Counted from the first letter of the stretch, positions 15,689 to 23,394 are shown. The stretch is DNA of 39,425 bases from Streptomyces sp. TRM68367 (GCF_014495685.1 NZ_JACTVI010000009.1:1-39425), one strand, 5' to 3'. Translations and numbers: made by a program. The notes: generated from the letters alone by a model not told the origin.

Positions 15689-16152
15689 GCGGCCTCCTTC
15701 GTCGGCGAGGCGCTCGCCAGCGGGGCGCTGAAGAGCCGCTCGGTGCGGAACAGCGAGATCAGGGCCGGCCGGCCCGGGGTGAGGCGGAAGGTTACGTCCA
15801 GCTTTGCCACCCTGACCTCGGCGGCGCCCGACGCATAGCGCGACAGCTGCTGCATCAGCCAGGTTCCACGAGCGGTGGTGTTGCTCAGGTCGATGGTTCC
15901 GGGGAAGAGCAGATGGACGTTCTCCCGGAAGTGTGGGTTGGGCGGCAGGTATCCGGCGAGCATCTCCAGGATGGCTTGCCTGCCCTCCCGGCGGCCGAAT
16001 TCACCGGAGTACTCCGGGCCCACGCCCTCCCAGACGGCGTCGTCGGTGAATAGCTCACCGAGTTCGACCGAGTCCTCGACCCGGACGGGCACGTCACACA
16101 GTCGCAGGTACCGGTCGAGGGTGTTCATCACGTGTTCTCGCTGGTTCCCCAT
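15685..16152 (-). CDS. SnoaL/NTF2-like protein
   Basis: The 155-residue protein has the NTF2-like cone fold pattern: an N-terminal helix LDRYLRLCDVP, then VELGELFTDDAVWEGVGPEYSG, the helix REGRQAILEMLAGYLPP, HFRENVHLLFPGTIDLS, and TTARGTWLMQQLSRYASG. Proteins of this kind act as cyclases, isomerases, hydrolases or dioxygenase beta subunits. It may correspond to the iacI-type accessory gene of other iac clusters, but I cannot verify that. ATG at 16150-16152 follows GAGG; an internal ATG at 16128 is possible. It is the first gene of the SnoaL-87aa-regulator operon, with box C about 105-130 bp upstream. Confidence 0.8.
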   Translation of the reverse strand: MGNQREHVMNTLDRYLRLCDVPVRVEDSVELGELFTDDAVWEGVGPEYSGEFGRREGRQAILEMLAGYLPPNPHFRENVHLLFPGTIDLSNTTARGTWLMQQLSRYASGAAEVRVAKLDVTFRLTPGRPALISLFRTERLFSAPLASASPTKEAA

Positions 16153-16255
16153 GGGCGATACCTCGAACGTCTCGAATGCCGCGGGAATCTTGCGCAGCAG
16201 GCTAGGTGTTTCGCACGGACCCGGACAAGCCGGGTTTCCGGGTGGATGGGCCGGT

Positions 16256-16287
16256 GTTTCCCTTCCCCACGTAAAGGATTCCCCTAT
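16256..16287 (-). promoter_or_regulatory. Candidate regulator box C upstream of the SnoaL operon
   Basis: On the minus strand the core reads GGAATCCTTTACGTGGGGAA, then GGGAAAC. It aligns with box B over about 25 positions and lies between the kinase gene and the SnoaL-like gene. A CCTAGCCTG element further downstream resembles CCTAGCGTG downstream of box A and could hold the -10 region. Confidence 0.6.
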
Positions 16288-17732
16288 TGCGGCCGGGCCA
16301 CCGGAAGCGCGAAGGAGAACACGGCTCCGGCGGGTTCTCCCTCCGCGGCGGAGATACGCCCGCCGTGCCGGGTGATGATCCGGTGGCTGAGCGCCAGCCC
16401 CATCCCGCTGCCGTTCACCTTGCCGGTGAACACCCCGTCGAAGATCCGGTCCCCTGGGATTCCCCCGAGGCCCTGCCCGTGATCCCGTACGACGAGTTCG
16501 GCCCACGCCCCGTCCTGGGACAGCCGGGTGGCCAGCTCCACCCTGCGCCGCTCGGGCGGCCAGTTAGTCATCTCCTCTATGCCGTTGAAGGCGAGATTCA
16601 TGACGACCTGGCCGATGAGGACGTTCTCGCAGCGCACCGGCAGGGGCTCGGCGGTCAGATCGAAGTCGAGGTGTACGGAGTCACCTTGGGCGCGCAGATC
16701 GATGAAGTACCGGCAGTCCTCGACGATCGCCCCGAGATCGGTCAGCTGGTCGGCATGTTCCAGTCGGCCGACGTACTGCCGCAGGCTGTCGAGGATCCTG
16801 CTCGCCCGTTCGATCTGTCTTTTGGCGTTGTCCAGTCCCCAGATGACGGAATCAGTGTCGGCATCGGTCCCGGGGTCCTGCGCCAGCAGCCGTCCGCGTG
16901 TGCCTTCCACGAAGTTGTAGGCGGCGGCGATCGGCTGGCTGACCTCGTGCGCGATGGCCATTGCCATGTCCCCCATGGCGTTGTACCGGGCCAGATGGTT
17001 CAGGCGCTGGGTGTCCCGGCGGTGCTCCTCCTCTTCCAGCACCCGGTCGGTGATGTCGTAGAAGAGGAGCAGATGGCCTCGGAGGTCGCTCTCGATGTCG
17101 ATGTACTGACGGGTGACCGCGTACCAGCGGGGCGCACCGCCCGGTTCGGCGAAGCGATAGCGGCCTGCCTCGGCCGGTACGGCCCCGTCACGGCAGTACT
17201 CCGTGAAGTCGGCCCCGTGCAGGCTGGGACCGAGCTGCTTGGCAGCCGACTCGCTGGCGAAGATGACCCGCCCGTCGTCGTCCAGCACGACGATGCCCTC
17301 GGCGAGGCTCGCCAGGAAGGCCCGAAGCCTTCCCTCGGTGCGGAAGAGGTCACGCCGGACGGCCTTCTCCTCCTCGATGTCCCGGAACTGGACCATGATG
17401 ACCCTCCGGGACGCAAGGTCGACCCGGATGGCGATGGCCTCGGTGAGGATCTCTTCGCCGCGCTTCGAGCGGTAGCACCACTCGGTGGCGCTGACCCCGT
17501 GCTCGACGGCCCCGTGCAACCAGCGATGCCCCAGCTCACGGCTGTACTGCTGGGCGTTCCTGCTCATGTCCGGCGCCTTGAGCGGCTTCAGCTCGTCGAC
17601 GGTCCAGCCGAGCAGTGCGCAGGCCGCGTGGTTGGCCCAGAGGATCTCGTACGTGGCGGCGTCGTGGATCAGCACGCAGTATTTCAGGGACTGGACGAGG
17701 TCCCGGTAGTCGGCCAGTTCAAGATCTTTCAT
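16284..17732 (-). CDS. FixL-like sensor histidine kinase with two PAS domains
   Basis: The 482-residue soluble kinase has no membrane segment. PAS 1 covers about 10-120 (IHDAATYEILWANHAACALLGW) and PAS 2 about 135-230 (EGIVVLDDDGRVIFASESAAKQLG). A short coiled segment leads to the HisKA domain with His262 in MAIAHEVSQPIAA. The ATPase domain follows with the N box in MNLAFNGIEEM, G1 in VRDHGQGLGG and G2 in GSGMGLALSH. It probably senses IAA or a pathway intermediate in the cytoplasm and phosphorylates the FixJ-like regulator. ATG at 17730-17732 is preferred because GGAGGG stands 4 nt upstream. There is no haem-binding signature in the PAS domains that I can identify. Confidence 0.9.
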   Translation of the reverse strand: MKDLELADYRDLVQSLKYCVLIHDAATYEILWANHAACALLGWTVDELKPLKAPDMSRNAQQYSRELGHRWLHGAVEHGVSATEWCYRSKRGEEILTEAIAIRVDLASRRVIMVQFRDIEEEKAVRRDLFRTEGRLRAFLASLAEGIVVLDDDGRVIFASESAAKQLGPSLHGADFTEYCRDGAVPAEAGRYRFAEPGGAPRWYAVTRQYIDIESDLRGHLLLFYDITDRVLEEEEHRRDTQRLNHLARYNAMGDMAMAIAHEVSQPIAAAYNFVEGTRGRLLAQDPGTDADTDSVIWGLDNAKRQIERASRILDSLRQYVGRLEHADQLTDLGAIVEDCRYFIDLRAQGDSVHLDFDLTAEPLPVRCENVLIGQVVMNLAFNGIEEMTNWPPERRRVELATRLSQDGAWAELVVRDHGQGLGGIPGDRIFDGVFTGKVNGSGMGLALSHRIITRHGGRISAAEGEPAGAVFSFALPVARPQ

Positions 17733-18074
17733 CGGCCCTCCCGGCACAGCGGACACAACCGCAGACGGGGCGCGACACGGCGGCCTTGGATCCAGGCTTG
17801 GTGGGTCTTGTGCTGCCGCGCTGATCGGGCCCTCGTCCTGTACCGCGTCTTCCGCGTCGGGGCCGTAGCCAACAGTTGAGTCCGAAAGGCTGGCGGGGCC
17901 CCTGGGAGAGGCACTACGACGTGTCTGATCGCTCGTTTTCTCTGGGCGGTAAGCTGATGAAAGAGCCTATCACCGTGCTTCTCCAGGTTTCGGTGGATCG
18001 TCCGGAAATTTGGTGCCTTCCTGGGAACCCGTGGACAGCCGATGTGGTGCCGTGCGGGAGTGGGGTGCGCCTCG
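17733..18074. other. Divergent intergenic region between the kinase and SpoIIE genes
   Basis: These 342 bp separate two divergently transcribed genes and must hold both promoters. I see no clear -35/-10 pair, no copy of the iac box and no convincing gene. A slightly AT-richer stretch near 17935-18010 is the most likely promoter zone. Confidence 0.5.
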
Positions 18075-20501
18075 ATGAACGACTCAGACGCCGCGGAAGA
18101 CGGCCGCAACCGGCCGTCGTCTTCCACCGCTGCTGCGATCACGGTGGGCGGCGACGGCATGGTCACCGCGTGGAGTACGGGCGCTCTGCGGCTCCTGGGA
18201 TACGCCGCCGAAGAAGTCGTGGGACGGCCGGTGGGGGAGCTCGTTGCGGACGGTGACGGGCCTCTTCCTAGGGCCTGGGACGGGTGGGCAGGAGAGCTGA
18301 CCTTCTGGCATCAGAATCACCGACGGGTCACGCTTTCGGCGTGGAGGTACGCACTCTCCTGTCCGGGAGACGATGCCCAGTGGCTGCTGATGCTAGCCCA
18401 GCCGGACGAGGCAGCGGCTTCGTCGTCGGCACTCCATGACGAGGTGGCGATCCTGGACTGGCTGTTCGAGGATGCCCCGGTGGCCCTGACCGTCTATGAC
18501 ACCGCACTACGGTGCGTGGGCCAGAACGCCGCGATGAGCCGCATGGTCGGCATGTCACAGCGGGAGCGTCTCGGACGGCAGCTCACGGACGTTCTGGCCG
18601 GCCCGGATGCCGGACGGTGGCAGCGCCGCATGCGGCAGGTACTGAAGACCGGCATTCCGGCCGAGGGCTTCATCGTCCGGGGACGCACCCCGGCTGACCC
18701 CGACCACGATCACGTCTTCTCGGCCGATGCCTCCCTGCTGCGCGGCCGGGCCGGACTGGTGCTCGGGGTGTGCGCCACGGTCCACGACGTCACCGCACAG
18801 CACCTGTACCGCGAGCGGCTCGCCATCCTCAACGAAGCCAGTACGGGCATCGGCAGCACGTTGGACGTGGGGAGGACCGCAGAGGAACTCGCCGGTGTCG
18901 CCGTCCCGCGTCTGGCCGACTTTGTCAGCGTCGATCTCCTCGAGCCCTTGCTCCGGGGCGACGAACCCGGCCCGGTCACCGACGGAGCTGTACTGCGCCG
19001 GATGGCCCACAAGTCGATCCGCGACGGCACTCCGGAAGCCGTGGTCAGACAGGGCGAGATCGACATCTACCCCTGGGACTCACCTCCGGCCCGCTGTCTG
19101 GTGGCCGGAGCGCCCGTGCTGTTGCGGACCATGGACCCCAGCATCGCCTCGTGGTTCGCGGACGATCCGTTGCGCGCCGCGAGGGCGGAGCAGTATGCAT
19201 TCCGTTCCTGGCTGCTGGTACCGGTGCGGGCGCGCGGCACGACTCTCGGGGTGACGGTCTTTTGCCGGTCCCGAAACGAGCCGTTCGAACGGGAGGATCT
19301 CGACCTCGCCGAGGAAATCGTCACCAGAGCGGCGATCAGCCTGGACAATGCCCGCCGCTTCACCCGGGAACGCACCGCCTCCCTCACTCTGCAGCGCAGT
19401 CTGCTTCCGCAGCAGTTGCCACGTCAGTCCGCAGTGGAAGCCGCGTTCCGGTACCTACCAGCAAGCTCCCGGTCCGGTGTCGGAGGCGACTGGTTCGACG
19501 TGATCCCCCTGTCCGGGGCGCGGGTGGCCCTGGTCGTGGGAGATGTGGCGGGGCACGGCCTGCACGCCTCCGCTTCCATGAGCCGCCTGCGCACCGCGGT
19601 ACGCACACTCGCCGATGTCGACCTGACCCCCGACGAGCTGCTCACCCAACTCGACGACCTGCTCAGCCACCTTGCCGCCACGGAAGTCACCGACGCGGCC
19701 GAGACGCCCGTGCAGGACACCTGGGCCACTTGCACGTACATGGTCTACGACCCCGTCTCCAGAATCTGCTCCATCGCCAGCGCCGGCCATCCTCCCCCCA
19801 TCCTCTTGACCCCGGACGGCGTGGCCACCTTCCTCGACGTGGCGGTCGGTCCACCCATCGGTCTGGGTGGGCTGCCCTTTGAAACCACCGAACTGCGTGT
19901 GCCGGAGGGCAGCGAGATCGCCCTTTACACCGACGGACTGATCGAGTCCCACACCGCGGACATCGACGACGCACTCCGAAGGCTCAGAGACACCATCGCC
20001 CGGCCGGCGCCCTCACCGGAAGCGCGGTGCGACGCCGTCCTCGACGCACTGCTGGCCGGTCCTCCCGCCGACGACGTGGCTCTGTTGATCGCCCGTACCC
20101 GTGCCCTTCATGAGGACAAGGTCGCCGCCGTCGAGGTGCCTGGGGATCCCGCCGCTGTGTCGGGCACCCGTTCCTGGGTCATGGACCGGCTCGAGGCGTG
20201 GGGACTGACGGACATGGGCTTCGTCACCGAACTGGTCGTCAGTGAACTCGTCACCAACGCCATCCGGTACGGAGCCGCACCCGTCCACCTGCGCCTGATC
20301 AAGGACACCGCGCTGATCTGCGAGGTCTCGGACGCCAGCAGCACGGCTCCCCATCTGCGCCGGGCACGCGTCCTCGATGAGGGCGGCCGTGGCCTGCTGC
20401 TGGTCGCCCAGCTCACCCAGCGCTGGGGCACCCGGCAAAGCCGCAGAGGTAAGACCATCTGGTGTGAGCAACCTTTGAGCGTTGCCACCGCGCTGCCGTG
20501 A
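18075..20501 (+). CDS. PAS-PAS-GAF-SpoIIE protein phosphatase fused to an RsbW-like ATPase domain
   Basis: The 808-residue cytoplasmic regulator has, in order, PAS 1 (about 20-100), PAS 2 (about 125-245), GAF (about 255-430, GVTVFCRSRNEPFEREDLDLAEE), a PP2C-type SpoIIE phosphatase (about 440-650) and a GHKL/RsbW-like ATPase (about 680-800, VVSELVTNAIRYG). The metal-binding Asp residues are in GVGGDWFDVIPL, VVGDVAGHGLHA and ALYTDGLIES. Such proteins control anti-sigma-factor antagonists and so general stress sigma factors. ATG at 18075 is chosen over a longer reading; the ribosome site is weak. It starts the stress-related gene group 18075-22911. Confidence 0.92.
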   Translation: MNDSDAAEDGRNRPSSSTAAAITVGGDGMVTAWSTGALRLLGYAAEEVVGRPVGELVADGDGPLPRAWDGWAGELTFWHQNHRRVTLSAWRYALSCPGDDAQWLLMLAQPDEAAASSSALHDEVAILDWLFEDAPVALTVYDTALRCVGQNAAMSRMVGMSQRERLGRQLTDVLAGPDAGRWQRRMRQVLKTGIPAEGFIVRGRTPADPDHDHVFSADASLLRGRAGLVLGVCATVHDVTAQHLYRERLAILNEASTGIGSTLDVGRTAEELAGVAVPRLADFVSVDLLEPLLRGDEPGPVTDGAVLRRMAHKSIRDGTPEAVVRQGEIDIYPWDSPPARCLVAGAPVLLRTMDPSIASWFADDPLRAARAEQYAFRSWLLVPVRARGTTLGVTVFCRSRNEPFEREDLDLAEEIVTRAAISLDNARRFTRERTASLTLQRSLLPQQLPRQSAVEAAFRYLPASSRSGVGGDWFDVIPLSGARVALVVGDVAGHGLHASASMSRLRTAVRTLADVDLTPDELLTQLDDLLSHLAATEVTDAAETPVQDTWATCTYMVYDPVSRICSIASAGHPPPILLTPDGVATFLDVAVGPPIGLGGLPFETTELRVPEGSEIALYTDGLIESHTADIDDALRRLRDTIARPAPSPEARCDAVLDALLAGPPADDVALLIARTRALHEDKVAAVEVPGDPAAVSGTRSWVMDRLEAWGLTDMGFVTELVVSELVTNAIRYGAAPVHLRLIKDTALICEVSDASSTAPHLRRARVLDEGGRGLLLVAQLTQRWGTRQSRRGKTIWCEQPLSVATALP

Positions 20502-20780
20502 GAGCGCAAGCAACTGCCGCTGCATGAGGCGCGCTTTTCTGAGCTAAGCCAAGACACGGAAGAACAGCAGGCAGAACGCGAGCACCAGGCGCACACCGGC
20601 CAGCGTCGCCCCGCCGCCCCCGCGGTACCGGACCCCGACCGTCAGTGGTGGCTCGTAGGCTGCCCGCATGTCCGAGCACGGCGAAGCACACGCTGACGAG
20701 ACAGTCCTGCGGGCCGCCAGCGCGTTTGCACTCTCCCACCGGTCGGCACGGGCATCATCCATGTCGGCCTCCTCCGACGA

Positions 20781-21062
20781 TCACACGGCCCATCCGGGGG
20801 CCTGGCGGGTGGTCGCCGCCGCGCCCATGCGCTCGATGTCGCGCTCGGCGGCGTCCAACAGCTGCTGGGCGAGGTCGCGCATGGCCCTGCCAGCCGCCAG
20901 TTCGTCGCCGATCTCCGGCACCTTCGTGTCCGCCGGATGGCAGTGCGCAACCCCGTGGCCGGTGAGGGCTGCGGCCCCGGTGTCCAGCACCACGCGCGCC
21001 GTCGTCGTTCCCTCGTCCTCGACGAGGTGGAGACGGACCTTCCATTCCGTCGTCTGCTGCAT
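20781..21062 (-). CDS. DUF1876 family protein (dsRBD-like)
   Basis: The 93-residue protein has the typical DUF1876 sequence: TTEWKVRLHLVEDEGTTTARVVLDTG, LTGHGVAHCHPAD, VPEIGDELAAGRAMRDLAQQLL and a C-terminal helix with AERDIERMG. The function is not known; in Streptomyces and mycobacteria these genes lie among universal stress and dormancy-type genes, as here. ATG at 21060-21062 follows GAGGAG. No partner gene is on this strand. Length is normal for the family. Confidence 0.88.
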   Translation of the reverse strand: MQQTTEWKVRLHLVEDEGTTTARVVLDTGAAALTGHGVAHCHPADTKVPEIGDELAAGRAMRDLAQQLLDAAERDIERMGAAATTRQAPGWAV

Positions 21063-21156
21063 CGCCGGCTCCTCACTTCGGTACGGACCGGTGTGATCCG
21101 GATGTGGCACCCGGGAGGCGAGTGCGCTCAGCCGCTCGGGGGCCGTCGCACGGGCG

Positions 21157-21396
21157 CTACGGGGGCAACGGTCTGCCCTCCTCGGGTGGCTGCTCGTCGG
21201 CCAGGCCGATCACGTCGGCGTAGCCGCGGCGGCGGAACACCTGTTTCGGGCCGGGCGCCGTCACCTTCGCCGAGGAGAGCTTCGTCACCGGCCGTCCGTC
21301 GTACTCATCCAGTTTGCAGGCGGAGTCCACGTACGGCGCGTCGGCCGAGACTCCGACGCGGGTGCCGACCGCGCAGGTGTCGATCGGCGCTGCCGA
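21157..21396 (-). pseudogene. 3' remnant of a nicotinate phosphoribosyltransferase gene
   Basis: The minus-strand frame ending at the TAG at 21157-21159 encodes only the C-terminal end of a pncB-type enzyme. It reads AAPIDTCAVGT, then RVGVSADAPYVDSACKL, DEYDGRPVTKLSSAKV, TAPGPKQVFRR and GYADVIGLADE. The intact enzymes have more than 400 residues; here about 80 remain and similarity stops near 21396. The fragment then runs directly into a plus-strand scrap of a stress-protein gene. Family identity rests on pattern memory of the VGTRVGVSADAPYLDS region. Confidence 0.75.
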
Positions 21397-21401
21397 GCGG
21401 G

Positions 21402-21441
21402 CCCGGGCTGCCGGCGGAGGGGCATCCGGCGCGGGTGCTGC
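21402..21441 (+). pseudogene. Scrap of a universal stress protein gene
   Basis: These 40 bp match 22300-22339, inside the intact universal stress protein gene, with three differences, all C versus T. They encode GLPAEGHPARVLQ against GLLAEGHPAWVLR in the intact gene. No further similarity extends on either side, so it looks like debris of a paralogue or of a rearranged duplication. From 21442 to 21660 I see nothing recognisable. Confidence 0.6.
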
Positions 21442-21662
21442 AGCCCATGGCGGTCACCCGCTGGCTGGTGATCCTGCGCTGCGGCGCGGCTGCCAACAGG
21501 TTCCGTCCGCCCTAGCATGGAGCCCAGGGCAGGAAAGAGAAGCTGCGCACCTGGCTGCACACGCTCCGCGACTCATCGACGTGCCCGGATCGCTCCCGCA
21601 GTCACCGACCGAGCTCAACGCACGCGGCGCCGCGCTCAGTCATCAGGTGCAGGTCATTGACC

Positions 21663-21680
21663 GGCCGCCGAGTGGCGGCC
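21663..21680 (+). terminator. Short hairpin before a small gene
   Basis: GGCCGCC and GGCGGCC form a perfect 7-bp stem with a 4-nt loop, 32 bp upstream of the small coiled-coil gene. It may end transcription from the left or lie in the leader of the small gene. Confidence 0.4.
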
Positions 21681-21712
21681 TGACCTGTCACCCACTTCGT
21701 AAGGAGCATGAC

Positions 21713-21922
21713 ATGACGCAGAACCGTTCAGCTGAATCCGATGCCGCGCCCGGGCCGGAGGCCCGATTGAGCCGACTGGAAGCACAGGTCGCGACCCTGG
21801 CCGAGGCCGTCCGGGTACTCGCCCGAGGGCTGGAGAACATCCCGTCGGAGGACGTTTCGCCCAAGGAAGCGGAACGCGGCGCACGTCTCGCCCACGAACT
21901 CCTGCTCTCCCAGGGCCTGTAG
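21713..21922 (+). CDS. Small hypothetical protein with a predicted coiled coil
   Basis: The 69-residue protein is not one I recognise. Residues about 16-43 (EARLSRLEAQVATLAEAVRVLARGL spans this region in two heptad-rich parts) show hydrophobic a/d spacing, which suggests a short coiled coil. The rest is acidic (ENIPSEDVSPKEAE) and ends in HELLLSQGL. AAGGAG stands 7 nt upstream of the ATG, strong support for translation. It precedes the universal stress protein gene by about 100 bp on the same strand. No function is proposed. Confidence 0.7.
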   Translation: MTQNRSAESDAAPGPEARLSRLEAQVATLAEAVRVLARGLENIPSEDVSPKEAERGARLAHELLLSQGL

Positions 21923-22026
21923 ACGCACCGTCGCGCCGGAGGAGATGGAGTCGGCCGCGGTGACCGGCGGCTGCACCGGCCGGTACCGGGGTTGATGTGC
22001 CGGTCGAAGAAACCACGGAGTCGGCG

Positions 22027-22911
22027 ATGACGCATGCACATGGACGTAAACCGATCGTGGCCGGTGTCGACCCCGATCCGGGGAGACGCACGGCGCTCGT
22101 CTGGGCTGCCGACGAGGCGGCCCGACGGCGCCTGCCCCTGCTGCTGGCCCTCGCGCAGAACGTGCCGACCCCCGGGTACCGGCCGACAGGCGGGCGGCCG
22201 TCCTGGGAGAAGTGGAACGAGGCGCTGCACGCGACAGGAGATCGCGCGCTGAAGGAGGCGGTCGCCTTCGTCGAGTCCCGGTATCCGCAGGTGCGGGTGT
22301 CCGGGCTGCTGGCGGAGGGGCATCCGGCGTGGGTGCTGCGCGAGCAGGCGCAGAACGCCACACAGGTCGTGCTCGGTTCCTGGCACCTGAGTGCTGTCCA
22401 GGAGCTGTTCACCCCCGCCGCCGTCGCTCTGCCGCTCATCGCCCACGCGCCCTGCCCCGTGGTGGTCGTACCGGAGCCGGAACACAGCGCCCAACTGCAG
22501 CCGTACTTCGTGGTCGGGGTCGACGGCAGCCCGCAGTCCGCCAGCGCCGTCGACTTCGCCTTCGAGGAGGCCGCCCTGCGCGGCGCGGCCCTGCGGGCTC
22601 TGTACGTGTGGCACCCTCCACGGCTCGGCGTCCTCGACAAGCAGGCGGCTGTCCAGGAGTGCCGCAGGCTGCTGTCGGAGACGGTCAGCGGGCGTACGGT
22701 CGCTCGTCCCGAGGTGGAACTGCACCATGACGTCGTGCAGGGCCACCCGGTACAGGTCCTTACCAAGGCGTCCGAAGACGCCCTCGGCCTGGTCGTGGGC
22801 ACCCGCGGTCACGGCGGCTTCACCGGCATGCTGCTGGGCTCCGTCAGTCAGGGCGTACTGCACCACGCACGCTGCCCGGTCATCACCGTCCCGCATGCGC
22901 ACGACCAGTAG
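22027..22911 (+). CDS. Universal stress protein with two USP domains
   Basis: The 294-residue cytoplasmic protein has two tandem USP domains. The first starts with PIVAGVDPDPGRRTALVWAADEA; the second with YFVVGVDGSPQSASAVDFAFEEA. The second retains the ATP-binding motif GTRGHGGFTGMLLGSVS; in the first the equivalent region (LGSWHLSAVQELFTPAAVAL) lacks the glycine pattern and probably does not bind ATP. ATG at 22027 follows GGAG. It belongs to the stress-type group with the SpoIIE phosphatase and DUF1876. Its internal sequence shares a 40-bp near-repeat with the scrap at 21402-21441. Confidence 0.9.
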   Translation: MTHAHGRKPIVAGVDPDPGRRTALVWAADEAARRRLPLLLALAQNVPTPGYRPTGGRPSWEKWNEALHATGDRALKEAVAFVESRYPQVRVSGLLAEGHPAWVLREQAQNATQVVLGSWHLSAVQELFTPAAVALPLIAHAPCPVVVVPEPEHSAQLQPYFVVGVDGSPQSASAVDFAFEEAALRGAALRALYVWHPPRLGVLDKQAAVQECRRLLSETVSGRTVARPEVELHHDVVQGHPVQVLTKASEDALGLVVGTRGHGGFTGMLLGSVSQGVLHHARCPVITVPHAHDQ

Positions 22912-22914
22912 CCC

Positions 22915-23135
22915 ACCAGTCTGAGAGGGTGCGTTCGTTCAGGGTGACGAGGGCCTGCCCGAGCATGCCGGTGCGGGACGGTAGCCGACATGACCGGGAC
23001 GATCCATCCGGCGTTGTGGACGGACGCTCCCGTGTCGCCGCGCGCCGCGTCCACGACGGTGACGGCTGGGCGTCCCGTGCGAGCCGGTGGGCAGTGGCCA
23101 GTCCGATCACGCCGCGCCGACGATCACGTCGAACT
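22915..23135 (-). pseudogene. N-terminal remnant of a DadA-like FAD amino-acid oxidase, frameshifted
   Basis: Read on the minus strand from about 23133, the sequence gives FDVIVGAG, then after a missing base VIGLATAHRLARD, then in another frame DTGASVHNAGWIVPVMSA, then in a further frame GMLGQALVTLNERTL. This is the FAD-binding start of a D-amino-acid dehydrogenase-like flavoprotein with at least three frame changes. The remaining 300 or so residues are gone. It lies head to head with the ornithine cyclodeaminase scrap. The first lost base lies inside the GxGxxG nucleotide-binding loop. Confidence 0.75.
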
Positions 23136-23320
23136 CGACGCCGTCCTGGAGGAGTCGGGCGAGATCATCCACGCGCTGCAGGCCGGTGCCCTCGCCCAGG
23201 AGGCGGTCACCGAACTCGGCACCGCCCTGACCGCCCCGCCGCGGAGTACCGCGAGCGGACCGTGTTCAAGTCCGTCGGCATCGCCGTGCAGGACTGGGCC
23301 GTCGCCCGCCTGCTGGCGGT
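23130..23320 (+). pseudogene. C-terminal remnant of an ornithine cyclodeaminase family gene, frameshifted
   Basis: The plus strand encodes ELDAVLEESGEIIHALQAG and EAVTELGTAL in one frame and, after a shift near 23240, RTVFKSVGIAVQDWAVARLL in another. The FKSVGIAVQD motif is typical of the C-terminal part of ornithine cyclodeaminase/mu-crystallin proteins. The N-terminal two thirds are absent. Together with the neighbouring DadA remnant, the PLP enzyme and the DauR-like regulator it marks a decayed amino-acid catabolic cluster. Confidence 0.75.
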
Positions 23321-23337
23321 TAAGGTATTACACCTTA
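23321..23337. promoter_or_regulatory. Palindrome upstream of the GntR gene
   Basis: TAAGGTATTACACCTTA is a 17-bp inverted repeat (TAAGGT and ACCTTA arms) in a locally AT-rich stretch, 58 bp upstream of the GntR start. It is a candidate operator for the FCD-type regulator or part of its promoter. Confidence 0.6.
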
Positions 23338-23381
23338 CATTCCTCGACAAGGGTGCTCTTCGACGGTCCGGGCGTTCCGTG

Positions 23382-23391
23382 TTATGCATAA
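23382..23391. promoter_or_regulatory. Perfect 10-bp palindrome just upstream of the GntR start
   Basis: TTATGCATAA ends 3 bp before the GTG start codon. Its symmetry and AT content fit an operator at which the regulator would block its own expression. The position leaves no room for a ribosome site, so the transcript may be leaderless or start very close to the GTG. Confidence 0.55.
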
Positions 23392-23394
23392 GAC

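Noticed and set aside
17729..18166. A minus-strand open frame upstream of the kinase with a THQAWIQGRR-like segment
   Set aside because: It has no ribosome site, overlaps the kinase and SpoIIE starts, and I could not tie the segment to a family with confidence.
20502..20780. Possible small gene between the SpoIIE and DUF1876 genes
   Set aside because: Candidate frames on both strands are Arg/Pro-rich with no start signal or motif.
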